Counted from the first letter of the stretch, positions 27,682-36,084 are shown. The stretch is 64,000 nt of DNA from Ruminococcus sp. (GCA_021205185.1 JAJPYB010000013.1:62001-126000); one strand, 5' to 3'. The notes: generated by a model not told the origin, from the sequence alone. Program-made: numbers and translations.

Positions 27682-27710
27682 TTGACAAATTTATGATAGT
27701 GTGATACAAT
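27682..27710 (+). promoter_or_regulatory. Sigma-A promoter of rpsF-ssb-rpsR
   Basis: TTGACA (27682-27687), 17-base spacer, TACAAT (27705-27710). The leader contains a 7-bp hairpin (27725-27744, GCTTGCA with TGCAGGC). It may take part in S6:S18 autoregulation known for this operon type, but the diagnostic motif was not verified. Confidence 0.85.
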
Positions 27711-27770
27711 ACTTGAGTTATCCTTGCTTGCATTTTATTGCAGGCGAAATCCAGAAGGAGGTGTATTGTA

Positions 27771-28061
27771 ATGGCAAAACTTACAGAAAACTACGAGGCA
27801 TTGGTTGCTTTCAGCGCAAAGCTCGCTGAGGAGGACTTAAACGCTCTTGTAGAAAAGTTTGGCGGAATGATTGAGGCTAATGCTGAAAACGTTTCAACCG
27901 ATGTATGGGGCAAGAGAAAGCTTGCTTATGCTATTAACTATGAAACTGAGGGATATTACGTACTTTGGAGCTTTACTTCAAAGCCTGATTATCCAGCAGA
28001 GCTTGAGCGTGTTTTAGGCATTCAGGACGGCGTATTAAGATACTTAGTTACAGTTAAGTAG
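27771..28061 (+). CDS. rpsF: 30S ribosomal protein S6
   Basis: S6 binds 16S rRNA together with S18 in the small-subunit platform. The 96-residue protein has LTENYEALVAFSAKL at the N-terminus and the conserved DVWGKRKLAYAINYETEGYY core. AAGGAGGTG at 27754-27762 fixes ATG 27771 as the start. It opens the classic rpsF-ssb-rpsR operon. Confidence 0.96.
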   Translation: MAKLTENYEALVAFSAKLAEEDLNALVEKFGGMIEANAENVSTDVWGKRKLAYAINYETEGYYVLWSFTSKPDYPAELERVLGIQDGVLRYLVTVK

Positions 28062-28083
28062 TGTTGAGGAGAGGAATGTTGTT

Positions 28084-28557
28084 ATGTTAAATCGTGTTAT
28101 ATTGATGGGTAGAATTGCCCAGGACTTAGAGCTCAGACAAACACCAAGCGGTTCAAGCGTTCTGACTTTTAGTATTGCGGTAGATCGCGGATACGTAAAG
28201 CAGGGCGAAGAAAGACAAGCTGACTTTATTACTTGTGTTGCCTGGAATCAGCGTGCTGAATTTATCAACAATTATTTTTCCAAGGGAAGAATGATTGCTG
28301 TTGAAGGACAGCTTCGGACAAGAAACTACGATGATAAGAATGGCACTAAGCATTATGTAACTGAGGTTTTGGTTGACAGCGTTTCCTTCACAGGAGAGCC
28401 AAAGCAGCAGGGTAGCGGCAGCTATTCACAGCCAAAGGCCAGTGCTGGCGCTCCAAGACAAAGCTACGCCGAAACAACACCGAGCAACGAGCTGGTGTCT
28501 ATTGGAGAGCTTGGAGATTTTGAAGAAATTCTAAGCGACGACGGCGTACCGTTTTAA
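28084..28557 (+). CDS. ssb: Single-stranded DNA-binding protein
   Basis: SSB coats single-stranded DNA in replication and repair. The 157-residue protein has an OB-fold (1-107: [46 protein letters not shown]). A disordered Gln/Ser/Pro-rich linker leads to the acidic tip SDDGVPF, close to the usual DDDIPF that recruits partner proteins. It is the middle gene of the rpsF operon. Confidence 0.96.
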   Translation: MLNRVILMGRIAQDLELRQTPSGSSVLTFSIAVDRGYVKQGEERQADFITCVAWNQRAEFINNYFSKGRMIAVEGQLRTRNYDDKNGTKHYVTEVLVDSVSFTGEPKQQGSGSYSQPKASAGAPRQSYAETTPSNELVSIGELGDFEEILSDDGVPF

Positions 28558-28601
28558 TCAGAAATCATTTACCAAAATTTTCGGAAAGAGAGGAATTTGT
28601 C

Positions 28602-28838
28602 ATGGAAAGAAATGGCAGACAGTTTAGAAGACCTCGTAAAAAGGTTTGTATGTTCTGTGTTGACAGAGCTGAAAAGATTGATTACAAAGATGTTGCAAAG
28701 CTTAGAAAATGCATGACAGAGAGAGGAAAGATTCTTCCTCGCCGTGTAACAGGAACCTGCGCTGCTCACCAAAGAGAGCTGACAACAGCTATCAAGAGAG
28801 CAAGACACATTGCGCTTCTTCCATATACAGCAGAATAA
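28602..28838 (+). CDS. rpsR: 30S ribosomal protein S18
   Basis: A 78-residue basic protein with the S18 core ([20 protein letters not shown], then [20 protein letters not shown]). The N-terminal CMFC leaves a short zinc-ribbon-like cysteine pair as in many Firmicutes. GAAAGAGAGGA precedes the ATG. It ends the rpsF operon and is followed by a terminator. Confidence 0.97.
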   Translation: MERNGRQFRRPRKKVCMFCVDRAEKIDYKDVAKLRKCMTERGKILPRRVTGTCAAHQRELTTAIKRARHIALLPYTAE

Positions 28839-28861
28839 GCATATATTAAGTGGTAACGATC

Positions 28862-28905
28862 AGGCACAGAGCAGAGATAAATGTTCTGTGCCTTTGTGCT
28901 TTATT
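28862..28905 (+). terminator. Intrinsic terminator of the rpsF operon
   Basis: AGGCACAGA (28862-28870) pairs with TCTGTGCCT (28885-28893), followed by a T-rich tail. A degenerate second copy of this sequence occurs 99 bases later. Confidence 0.8.
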
Positions 28906-28916
28906 ATTTAGAGAAT

Positions 28917-28951
28917 TTATTCCACCCCCGCCGTTGGCGGGGGTGGAATAA
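28917..28951. repeat. Perfect 16-bp-arm GC-rich palindrome
   Basis: Arms 28917-28932 and 28936-28951 are perfectly complementary around a GTT loop, with a CCCCCGCC/GGCGGGGG centre. AGAGAATTT occurs directly on both sides (28910-28918 and 28951-28959), like a flanking duplication. Confidence 0.85.
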
Positions 28952-29240
28952 GAGAATTTTCGGCACAGAGCATGGGATGTGTTCTTGTGTTTTTTGTGAA
29001 GCATATCCCGCGCTTGTTTTATGATTTCCCCGCCGCAGGCGGGGAGAGCATAGCTGCTTCTTAATAATAAGCTGATTTGCCTCCTTGCCTTCGGCGAGGA
29101 GTGCAAGAGAAAGCAGGTGGGGAAGGCATATCCTCCAACAAGACTTTGCAATTTCCATACTTTGCTTTTTATGTTTCCCCGCCGCAGTCGGGGGAGAGCG
29201 TAATCTTCGACAAGAATTTGCAATTTCCATAAACAAACTA

Positions 29241-29268
29241 TTGCAATTTTTAAAAAATATGGTATACT
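29241..29268 (+). promoter_or_regulatory. Sigma-A promoter of lon
   Basis: TTGCAA (29241-29246), 16-base spacer, TATACT (29263-29268), immediately after the repeat array. No CIRCE or CtsR heptad repeat was seen. Confidence 0.7.
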
Positions 29269-29299
29269 ATATAGAAATCGATGATGGTAGGTGAAAGAG

Positions 29300-31717
29300 A
29301 TGAATGATAGAATTGATATAAAATCGGGTGAAATATTTTTGCTGCCCTGCGTTGCAATGAGAGATATTGTAATGTTTCCCGGAATGCTTTTGCACTTTGA
29401 CTGCGCAAGAAACATTTCAATTACAGCTTTAAGAAAAGCGCTTGAAAAGGATCAGAAGATATTCTTAACGGCGCAAAAGGATTTGGTAACGGAGGACCCG
29501 AGAGCCAAGGATGTTTTTTCTGTCGGAGTAATAGCTGAAGTTAAGCAGATTGTCAAAACTCCCGACGGAAGAAGCAGAGTAATGGCGGAAGGACTTCAAA
29601 AGGCAAAGGTTTTAAATCTTTACCTCGCAAGAGATAAATACCTTGAAGCCGAGGTTAAAACTCTTCCTAACTATTCAAGGGAAAAGTACGACGAAGCTGA
29701 AATCACAGCTCTTACAAGAGAGCTTAAAAGGCTTTTTGCTCAGTACGCAGAAATCTCTCCCCAGATGCCGAAGGAAATCTTTACAGCAATTTTAGGCGCT
29801 AAAACTCCAAAGGAGCTTTTGGAAGGAATAATGTTTAACATCGCAATGCCGCTCGAGGATAAGCAAAGGCTGCTCGAGCTTAAAACGGTAGGTGAAAAGC
29901 TAAACGAGCTGGTACTGATTTTATCGAACGAGATTGAAGTGCTGGTGCTTGAAAGTCACATTCAATCTCAGGTAAACGAGCAGATTGACCAAAATCAAAG
30001 GGAATATTACCTCAGAGAGCAGCTGAGAGCCATTCACAAGGAGCTTGGCGAGGACGAAGAAATAGAGGACGAAATACATAACTACAATCAAAAGATAGAA
30101 TCGCTTGATTTAGTAGACGAGGTAAGAGAAAAGCTGACCGCCGAGGTTAAAAGACTCGCCAAAATGCCTACTTCTTCTCAGGAAGCGTCAGTTATCAGAG
30201 GGTACTTAGATACCTGCCTTGAGCTTCCCTGGAACACAAAAACTGAGGACACAACCGACATTGCAAGAGCGCAGAAAATTCTCGACAGAGATCATTACGG
30301 ACTTAAAAAGGTCAAGGAAAGAATTTTAGAGAACCTCTCTGTTCGTGCTTTGTCAAAGGACGTCAAAGGACAAATTATCTGTCTTTACGGACCTCCGGGA
30401 GTCGGTAAAACAAGCATTGCAAAATCAGTTGCCGAAGCGCTGGGAAGAAAGTATGTGCGAGTTTCCTTAGGCGGCGTCAAGGACGAGTCTGACATCAGAG
30501 GTCACAGGAAAACCTATATCGGCTCTATGCCGGGAAGAATTATGGCTGCAATCAAGCAGGCAGGAACCAAAAACCCTGTTATTTTGCTTGACGAAATTGA
30601 TAAGATGAGCAACGATTTCCGCGGCGACCCTTCGTCCGCAATGCTTGAGGTTCTTGACAGCGAGCAAAACAAGGAATTCCGGGATCACTTTATCGAGTTG
30701 CCGTTTGACCTTTCAGAGGTTCTGTTTATAACGACCGCCAATAATCTTGATACCGTTCAGCCGCCGCTGCTTGACAGAATGGAGGTAATCGAGCTTACTT
30801 CGTATACAAGGGAAGAAAAGTTCAACATCGCAAAGCGTCACCTCGTTCCAAAGCAGGTCAAGAAAAACGGACTTAACGGCTCGATGATAAGGTTTTCAAA
30901 CGACGTTATTTACGAGCTTATCGACAGCTATACAAGAGAAGCAGGAGTAAGAAAGCTGGAGCGTGCTATCGCATCTCTTTGCAGAAAGGCGGCAAAGGAA
31001 ATTGTCGAGGGTAACGCTCGCAGAGTAAGCTTTACGGCTTCCAATATCGAGAAGTTTTTAGGGCCTAAAAAGTATCTGCCGGATATAGCTTCTGAGGAGG
31101 CTCAGATTGGCGTTGTAAACGGACTTGCGTGGACGAGTGTCGGCGGAGTTATAATGCCGCTTGAAGCGCTGATTCTGGACGGTAAGGGAAATGTTACCCT
31201 TACAGGCTCGCTTGGCGATGTTATGAAGGAAAGTGCGCAGATTGCCGTAAGCTATGCCAGAAGCATAGCTAACAGGTTTAATATTGACAAGAGCTTTTAC
31301 AGCAACAAGGACATTCACATTCACGCTCCGGAGGGCGCAGTTCCAAAGGACGGACCTAGCGCAGGAGTTACAATGATTACTGCTATGATATCCGCTCTTT
31401 CGGGAATTAAAGTCAGAAGCGACGTCGCAATGACAGGCGAGATAACCTTGCGTGGAAAAGTTCTTCCGATCGGCGGACTAAGAGAAAAAACAATGGCGGC
31501 TTATAAGGCTGGAATTAAAACTGTTATAATTCCGTTTGATAACAAGCCTGACCTCGAAGAGGTTGACGAGATAGTCAGGTCATCAATTAACTTCGTATAC
31601 GCTAAAACCATCGACGACGTTCTGGACGTAGCGTTAGTCAAGAATGACGAAAGCGCATTGAGCGTTCCGATATTCCCGAAGCCAAAGGCAAGTACCAAGC
31701 CTATAATGACAGTTTAG
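29300..31717 (+). CDS. lon: ATP-dependent endopeptidase La (Lon)
   Basis: Lon degrades misfolded and regulatory proteins. The 805-residue protein has an N-terminal substrate-binding LAN domain (about 10-200), a coiled helical segment, an AAA module with Walker A GPPGVGKTS near 363 and Walker B VILLDEIDK, and a C-terminal serine-lysine protease domain. Its nucleophile lies in PKDGPSAG near Ser687 and the lysine in REKTMAAYKAG near 730. AGGTG six bases upstream supports ATG 29300 over GTG 29291. engB follows at once, the usual lon neighbour. Confidence 0.97.
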   Translation: MNDRIDIKSGEIFLLPCVAMRDIVMFPGMLLHFDCARNISITALRKALEKDQKIFLTAQKDLVTEDPRAKDVFSVGVIAEVKQIVKTPDGRSRVMAEGLQKAKVLNLYLARDKYLEAEVKTLPNYSREKYDEAEITALTRELKRLFAQYAEISPQMPKEIFTAILGAKTPKELLEGIMFNIAMPLEDKQRLLELKTVGEKLNELVLILSNEIEVLVLESHIQSQVNEQIDQNQREYYLREQLRAIHKELGEDEEIEDEIHNYNQKIESLDLVDEVREKLTAEVKRLAKMPTSSQEASVIRGYLDTCLELPWNTKTEDTTDIARAQKILDRDHYGLKKVKERILENLSVRALSKDVKGQIICLYGPPGVGKTSIAKSVAEALGRKYVRVSLGGVKDESDIRGHRKTYIGSMPGRIMAAIKQAGTKNPVILLDEIDKMSNDFRGDPSSAMLEVLDSEQNKEFRDHFIELPFDLSEVLFITTANNLDTVQPPLLDRMEVIELTSYTREEKFNIAKRHLVPKQVKKNGLNGSMIRFSNDVIYELIDSYTREAGVRKLERAIASLCRKAAKEIVEGNARRVSFTASNIEKFLGPKKYLPDIASEEAQIGVVNGLAWTSVGGVIMPLEALILDGKGNVTLTGSLGDVMKESAQIAVSYARSIANRFNIDKSFYSNKDIHIHAPEGAVPKDGPSAGVTMITAMISALSGIKVRSDVAMTGEITLRGKVLPIGGLREKTMAAYKAGIKTVIIPFDNKPDLEEVDEIVRSSINFVYAKTIDDVLDVALVKNDESALSVPIFPKPKASTKPIMTV

Positions 31718-31726
31718 GTGAAGAAA

Positions 31727-32341
31727 ATGAACTTTAACAATGTAAAATTCCTTACCTCTTATGGTACTTCATCGCAGCTTCCAAAGCCGAGCCGAATTGA
31801 AATCGCCTTTTCGGGACATTCAAACGTTGGAAAGTCATCTCTTATAAATAAGATTTTCAACCGCAAGAGTTTAGCGAGAGTAAGCGCAACGCCAGGTAAA
31901 ACCGCAACGATAAACTTTTTCGACTTTGAAAATATTTTCATCGTCGACCTTCCGGGCTACGGCTACGCAAAGGTTTCAAAAAGCGAAAAGGAACGCTGGA
32001 ACAAGCTTATCGGCGGATACTTAAACGATACAACCCGCCATTTAGGACTTGTCTTTCAGCTTGTTGATATGCGCCACCCGCCAACGAAGGACGACGTCAC
32101 AATGATAAATTTTCTTATCGACAGCGAGATTCCGTTTGTTATAGCCCTTACAAAGGCTGATAAGCTGGGTCGAACAAAGCGTGAGGAACGAATGGAGGCC
32201 TTTAAGTCTGAAATTCCCTGCTTTGAGGATATTCGCCACGTTGTATTTTCTGCCGAAACAGGCGAGGGAGTAGATGAGATAAGAGAGATTATCGAAGACA
32301 TAGCAGCGGATGAGTTTGTCGGAGGAAGCGAAGAGCTTTAA
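31727..32341 (+). CDS. engB: Ribosome biogenesis GTP-binding protein EngB/YsxC
   Basis: An essential GTPase for 50S assembly in Bacillus. The 204-residue protein shows G1 GHSNVGKSS, a conserved Thr in the G2 loop (ATPGKTATINF), G3 DLPGYGYAKV, G4 TKADKLGR and G5 FSAETGEG. ATG 31727 follows AGGTGAAG, which overlaps the lon stop codon, so translation is likely coupled. A strong terminator ends the lon-engB operon. Confidence 0.96.
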   Translation: MNFNNVKFLTSYGTSSQLPKPSRIEIAFSGHSNVGKSSLINKIFNRKSLARVSATPGKTATINFFDFENIFIVDLPGYGYAKVSKSEKERWNKLIGGYLNDTTRHLGLVFQLVDMRHPPTKDDVTMINFLIDSEIPFVIALTKADKLGRTKREERMEAFKSEIPCFEDIRHVVFSAETGEGVDEIREIIEDIAADEFVGGSEEL

Positions 32342-32358
32342 ATATTTTTGGCTTAATG

Positions 32359-32392
32359 GAGAGCAGAGATTAAAAATCTGCTCTCTTTTTTT
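32359..32392 (+). terminator. Intrinsic terminator of lon-engB
   Basis: GAGAGCAGA (32359-32367) pairs with TCTGCTCTC (32377-32385), followed by seven T. Confidence 0.92.
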
Positions 32393-32411
32393 GAAAATTT
32401 ACAAAAAGGAC

Positions 32412-32440
32412 TTTACTTTCACGGTTTAGAGTGCTAAAAT
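32412..32440 (+). promoter_or_regulatory. Sigma-A promoter of the yerC operon
   Basis: TTTACT (32412-32417), 17-base spacer, TAAAAT (32435-32440). The leader starts with a small hairpin (TGTATCT/GGATACA, about 32440-32461). Confidence 0.62.
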
Positions 32441-32500
32441 GTATCTTGTAGCAGGATACACTGTCGAGTGTATTTAAATAATTTGTTTGAGGTGTTTGTC

Positions 32501-32800
32501 ATGAACAGTAAATTGATTGACAAGAGTATGGACGATTTGTTTGAAGCAATTTTGTGCCTTGAAACGAGAGAGGAGTGCTATAAATTCTTCGACGATTTAT
32601 GCACAATTCCTGAGCTTAAATCCTTAGCTCAGCGTTTTCAGGTTGCAAAGCTTTTAAACGACAAACGAGTATATAGCGATATAGTTAAGGAAACCGGTGC
32701 GTCAACCGCTACTATAAGCCGAGTAAACCGTTCGATAAATTATGGAAGCGACGGCTATAGCGTAGTTTTCAAGCGTTTAAAGGAAGGACAGGATAAGTAA
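32501..32800 (+). CDS. yerC: YerC/YecD-family TrpR-like DNA-binding protein
   Basis: A 99-residue TrpR-superfamily protein with LFEAILCLETREECYKFFDDLCTI, the AQRFQVAKLLNDKRVYSDIV helix, and the HTH segment ETGASTATISRVNRSINYG. The target genes are not known. GAGGTG upstream supports ATG 32501. Its stop overlaps the start of the methyltransferase gene (TAATG). Confidence 0.9.
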   Translation: MNSKLIDKSMDDLFEAILCLETREECYKFFDDLCTIPELKSLAQRFQVAKLLNDKRVYSDIVKETGASTATISRVNRSINYGSDGYSVVFKRLKEGQDK

Positions 32801-33516
32801 TGTCATACGACGTTTTAGCCTCCTGTTACGATAGCTTTGTGGGCGTCAATTACGACGACCTTTCAGCTCTTATAATGTCCGTGTTTCAATCGTTCGATAT
32901 AAACGGCGAAGTGCTAGACCTTGCCTGCGGCACGGGCGAGCTTTCCCTGCGCCTTAATAATGCAGGCTACAAGGTTACAGGACTTGATCTGTCGGACGAA
33001 ATGCTTAAAAGGGCAAGAGAAAAGTGCCAAGCTACCTTTGTAAAAGGCGATATGACCGACTTTTCGCTTGATAATCCCTTTAGAGCAGTAGTTTGCACGC
33101 TTGACTGTATAAATCACCTGAGAAATATTGAAGATGTCAAAAAGACATTTGCCTGCGTCTATAATAGCCTTGATGTCGGCGGAGTGTTTATTTTTGACGT
33201 AAATTCACCATATAAGCATAAAGAGATTCTGGCGGATAACTCTTTTGTCTATGAGGATGAACAAAACCTGCTTGTGTGGAGAAACGATTATGACGAAAGG
33301 CTTTCAAGGGTCGGCATTACTCTTGACTTATTTAAATCAAATGGCGACTGCTATAAGCGTGAGAGCGAAAGCTTTTTTGAATACGATTATTCGCTTGAAG
33401 AAATTTGTTCCGCTTTAGAGCAATGCGGCTTTAACGTAATTGACGTGTCAAGCGAGTATGAAATGGAGGAGGTAACTCCTGATACCGAAAGATATTTTAT
33501 AATTTCAGGAAGGTAA
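32800..33516 (+). CDS. Class I SAM-dependent methyltransferase
   Basis: A 238-residue small-molecule-type methyltransferase. Motif I VLDLACGTGELSLRL lies near 37-51, the acidic residue of motif II in VTGLDLSDEML near 62, and CTLDCINHLRN at motif IV. The substrate is unknown. It is translationally coupled to yerC by a one-base overlap, and hslO follows after 6 bases. Confidence 0.9.
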   Translation: MSYDVLASCYDSFVGVNYDDLSALIMSVFQSFDINGEVLDLACGTGELSLRLNNAGYKVTGLDLSDEMLKRAREKCQATFVKGDMTDFSLDNPFRAVVCTLDCINHLRNIEDVKKTFACVYNSLDVGGVFIFDVNSPYKHKEILADNSFVYEDEQNLLVWRNDYDERLSRVGITLDLFKSNGDCYKRESESFFEYDYSLEEICSALEQCGFNVIDVSSEYEMEEVTPDTERYFIISGR

Positions 33517-33522
33517 ATTTAT

Positions 33523-34401
33523 ATGGGAAGAATTGTAAGATCAATCAGCGAGGACGCATCTGTTGTATGCTCCGCTATTGACGCTACTGATATAGTAAAT
33601 GAAATTGAGCATATCCATAAGCCGAGCGCTGTTGTAACCGCCGCTTTGGGAAGGCTTGCAATGGGCGCGTCCTTGATGGGCTTTAGCCTTAAGGGAAAGG
33701 ACGATACAATAACTCTGAGAATTAACGGCGGCGGCCCTTGTGGAAATTTAATCGCTGTTTCTGACAGCTTTGGAAACGTCAGAGCTTATGTTCAGAATCC
33801 AATAGTTGAGCTGCCGCTTAACGATAAAGGAAAGCTTGATGTTGGCGGTGCCGTCGGCAGAGACGGCGTTTTAAGCGTCGTTAAGGATTTAGGACTCAAA
33901 GAGCCTTATGTAGGACAGGTTCCTATCGTAAGCGGCGAAATTGCTGAGGATATAACAAGCTATTTCGCTACAAGCGAGCAGGTTCCTACTGTTTGCGCAC
34001 TGGGCGTTTTGGTAAACCCTGACCTGTCTGTAAAAAAGGCGGGCGGCTTTTTGCTTCAGCTTTTACCGTTTGCGCCGGACAACGCCATTGACATAATCGA
34101 GAAAAATATCGCTCATATGACCTCAGTCACCAAGCTTTTGGAGGAGGGCAAAACCGCAGAGGACATATCCTTGATGTCGCTTGACGGCTTGAAGCCAAAC
34201 GTTCTTGACGACTTCGAGGTAAATTATCGCTGTAACTGTTCAAGAGAAAGAGTAGAAACTGCGCTGATTTCTTTAGGAGTTAAAGAGCTTGAGGAGCTAA
34301 GTCATGACGAAAATACAAACGTCAAATGTCACTTCTGCACAAAGGAATACAATTTTTCAAGCCAGGACATAAAAAATCTGATCAAAAAGCTTGACAAATA
34401 G
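33523..34401 (+). CDS. hslO: Redox-regulated chaperone Hsp33
   Basis: Hsp33 holds unfolding proteins during oxidative stress, and its zinc-bound cysteines act as the switch. The 292-residue protein has the expected CxC (C237-N-C239) and CxxC (C269-H-F-C272) pairs, and GGGPCGNLIAVSD and GGAVGRDGVLSVVKDLGL in the core. The -35 box of the downstream tRNA operon lies inside its last codons. Confidence 0.96.
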   Translation: MGRIVRSISEDASVVCSAIDATDIVNEIEHIHKPSAVVTAALGRLAMGASLMGFSLKGKDDTITLRINGGGPCGNLIAVSDSFGNVRAYVQNPIVELPLNDKGKLDVGGAVGRDGVLSVVKDLGLKEPYVGQVPIVSGEIAEDITSYFATSEQVPTVCALGVLVNPDLSVKKAGGFLLQLLPFAPDNAIDIIEKNIAHMTSVTKLLEEGKTAEDISLMSLDGLKPNVLDDFEVNYRCNCSRERVETALISLGVKELEELSHDENTNVKCHFCTKEYNFSSQDIKNLIKKLDK

Positions 34402-34419
34402 AAAACGATAGTGTATAAT
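34391..34419 (+). promoter_or_regulatory. Consensus promoter of the tRNA operon, inside the end of hslO
   Basis: TTGACA (34391-34396), 17-base spacer, TATAAT (34414-34419), both perfect. The -35 box encodes the last residues of Hsp33 and the TAG stop lies in the spacer. Confidence 0.9.
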
Positions 34420-34447
34420 AAACTTCGTCGCTTAAAGCGATAAGTGT

Positions 34448-34523
34448 GGGAGCATAGCTCAGCTGGGAGAGCATCTGCCTTACAAGCAGAGGGTCACAGG
34501 TTCGAGCCCTGTTGTTCCCACCA
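34448..34523 (+). tRNA. tRNA-Val (TAC)
   Basis: 76 nt, acceptor GGGAGCA/TGTTCCC, anticodon TAC in CTTACAA, T-loop GGTTCGAGCC, encoded CCA end. Confidence 0.96.
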
Positions 34524-34530
34524 TATTTTT

Positions 34531-34607
34531 GGCCTGGTAGTTCAGTTGGTTAGAACGCTAGCCTGTCACGCTAGAGGTCGTGGGTTCGACTCCCATCCAG
34601 GTCGCCA
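34531..34607 (+). tRNA. tRNA-Asp (GTC)
   Basis: 77 nt, acceptor GGCCTGG/CCAGGTC, anticodon GTC in CTGTCAC, encoded CCA end. Confidence 0.96.
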
Positions 34608-34611
34608 TAAT

Positions 34612-34687
34612 GCGGGCATAGCTCATCCGGTAGAGCGCCACCTTGCCAAGGTGGAGGTAGCGAGTTCGAGCCTCGTTGCCCGCTCCA
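34612..34687 (+). tRNA. tRNA-Gly (GCC)
   Basis: 76 nt, acceptor GCGGGCA/TGCCCGC, anticodon GCC in TTGCCAA, encoded CCA end. Confidence 0.96.
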
Positions 34688-34709
34688 TTTTTGAAAGGAT
34701 GAATTTTTT

Positions 34710-34785
34710 GCCTCTGTAGCTCAGTCGGTAGAGCAGGGGACTGAAAATCCCCGTGTCGATGGTTCGATTCCGTCCGGAGGCACCA
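34710..34785 (+). tRNA. tRNA-Phe (GAA)
   Basis: 76 nt, acceptor GCCTCTG/CGGAGGC with wobble, anticodon GAA in CTGAAAA, encoded CCA end. Confidence 0.96.
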
Positions 34786-34823
34786 AATGAATTTTTTTCA
34801 TATCTTTTCATATTATTCTATAG

Positions 34824-34897
34824 GGCGCTATAGCCAAGTGGTAAGGCGTAGGTCTGCAACACCTTGATCCCCGGTTCAAATCCGGGTGGCGCCTCCA
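34824..34897 (+). tRNA. tRNA-Cys (GCA)
   Basis: 74 nt, acceptor GGCGCTA/TGGCGCC, anticodon GCA in CTGCAAC, short D-loop typical of tRNA-Cys, encoded CCA end. Confidence 0.96.
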
Positions 34898-34929
34898 AAA
34901 TCCCTGTGCCGTGAGCATGGGGATTTTTT
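34898..34929 (+). terminator. Terminator of the tRNA operon
   Basis: AAATCCC and GGGATTT arms with a partly paired interior, followed by TTTT, starting at the last base of tRNA-Cys. Confidence 0.7.
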
Positions 34930-34956
34930 CTAATATCAAAAAAGGAAGTGATAGCC

Positions 34957-36084
34957 TTGTTTTACATATTTGCAGTTATTTTGCCGCTTGTCGTTCTGGC
35001 ATTTTTGCTGGTTTCAATCGTCACGTATTATAAGCTTTGGCGGGACTTTAAGCTGCCAAGACTGATCTACTGGTTAATTCAAGCGATCCTTATCGCTTTG
35101 TTTGTTGTCTGCTTAGTGTTTTCTGGCAATACTTCAGGCTTTTTACATAAAGCAATGCTCTTTTACTCAGCCGCTTACTTTGTGGTAATAATTTACTCGT
35201 CTGTAATTTTTATACTGAGTGCGGTTATATCTTTGCTTGCAGGCAAATTTTCCCCGACTTCAAAATTTTCAAGACTTATCAAGCACAAAAAAATCCTGCC
35301 GTTAGCAACTCTTTGCTTAACGCTCGTTCTTAGCGTTTCAGGCTACATAAATATGGGTATACTGTGTGAGAAGGATATAAATATAGAGCTTGACGAAGCT
35401 TCAACTAATGATAGTCTTACAGCCGTTATGATTTCAGATACGCATTTAGGAACAGGACTTTTGTCTGATAAGCTTGACGACTTAGTTGACAGCATAAATT
35501 CTATGGAGCCTGACGTTATCTTTATGGTGGGCGATATAATTGACGAATCAACAAGTAATGCCGATATTTCAACTATGATAGCTGAGTTTTCAAGGCTTGA
35601 AAGCCGGTACGGAACCTTTTTCGTGTACGGCAATCACGAGTATTACATTTCCTCTCCTGAGGTCGATAGCTACTTTGAGCAGGCGGGAATTACAGTTCTT
35701 CGTGATGAAGCGGTAACTATTGCTGATGATATTACAATTATCGGACGAAAGAGCTATTACGAAAACCCAATGCCTGTGGAGGAGATAATCGAGGAGAATA
35801 ATATTGATGAGAGTAACCCGATTATCGTTTTAGCTCACGAGCCTTTAGGACTTGAAGACCTGTCGCTTACTGGCGCCGACCTATCCTTCAGCGGTCACAC
35901 TCACGGTGAGCAATTCCCGCTGATTTACTCTTTTATGGCCATAGCCAACGATATGGTTTACGGTATCGCTCAGTTTAACGATATGACAGCCTACACAAGC
36001 TCGGGAGCGGGCGGATGGGGAATGCACTTTAAGCTTCCATCAAACAGCGAAATCGTTAAGGCCCAAATGACATTTAACAGCTGA
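34957..36084 (+). CDS. Membrane-anchored metallophosphoesterase
   Basis: A 375-residue protein with three N-terminal membrane helices (about 2-30, 35-55, 65-90), a fourth near 115-130, and a calcineurin-like phosphoesterase domain. All metal motifs are present: SDTHLG near 158, GDIID near 190, GNHEYY near 222, LAHEP near 285 and SGHTHGEQFP near 308. Relatives of the YkuE/YaeI type act on phospholipid headgroups; the substrate here is unknown. TTG 34957 is preferred over GTG 34948 because AAAGGAAG then sits at 8 bases. Confidence 0.85.
   Translation: MFYIFAVILPLVVLAFLLVSIVTYYKLWRDFKLPRLIYWLIQAILIALFVVCLVFSGNTSGFLHKAMLFYSAAYFVVIIYSSVIFILSAVISLLAGKFSPTSKFSRLIKHKKILPLATLCLTLVLSVSGYINMGILCEKDINIELDEASTNDSLTAVMISDTHLGTGLLSDKLDDLVDSINSMEPDVIFMVGDIIDESTSNADISTMIAEFSRLESRYGTFFVYGNHEYYISSPEVDSYFEQAGITVLRDEAVTIADDITIIGRKSYYENPMPVEEIIEENNIDESNPIIVLAHEPLGLEDLSLTGADLSFSGHTHGEQFPLIYSFMAIANDMVYGIAQFNDMTAYTSSGAGGWGMHFKLPSNSEIVKAQMTFNS

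Larger units (their letters stand above)
28862..29231. repeat. Array of palindromic repeat units with duplicated spacers
   Basis: Palindromes with CCGCC-NNN-GGCGG-type cores lie at 28917-28951, 29028-29044, 29081-29101 and 29176-29197 (the last degenerate). Spacers repeat as well. GGCACAGAGCA recurs at 28863 and 28962, and a 22-bp word ending GCAATTTCCATA recurs at 29138-29159 and 29210-29231 with one mismatch, 72 bases apart. No coding sequence or transposase is linked. Confidence 0.7.
28839..29299. other. Intergenic region rpsR-lon: terminator, repeat array, lon promoter
   Basis: Some 460 bases without a convincing gene. It holds the rpsR terminator, four or five GC-rich palindromes with partly duplicated spacers, and the lon promoter. 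Reading frames that cross it on the minus strand are side effects of the palindromes (repeated RLRSPP / RLRRGN translations). Confidence 0.7.

Noticed and set aside
28917-29231. CRISPR array
   Set aside because: The repeats are palindromes of differing length with irregular, partly repeated spacers, and no cas gene is in the window.
28846-29415. Open reading frames of 189 and 110 codons on the minus strand across the rpsR-lon gap
   Set aside because: They are translations of the palindromic repeats, with no ribosome site, no family and overlap with the lon promoter and the start of lon.
34444-34811. Open reading frames of 91 and 62 codons across the tRNA cluster
   Set aside because: They lie entirely over tRNA-Val, Asp, Gly and Phe; tRNA genes explain the sequence.
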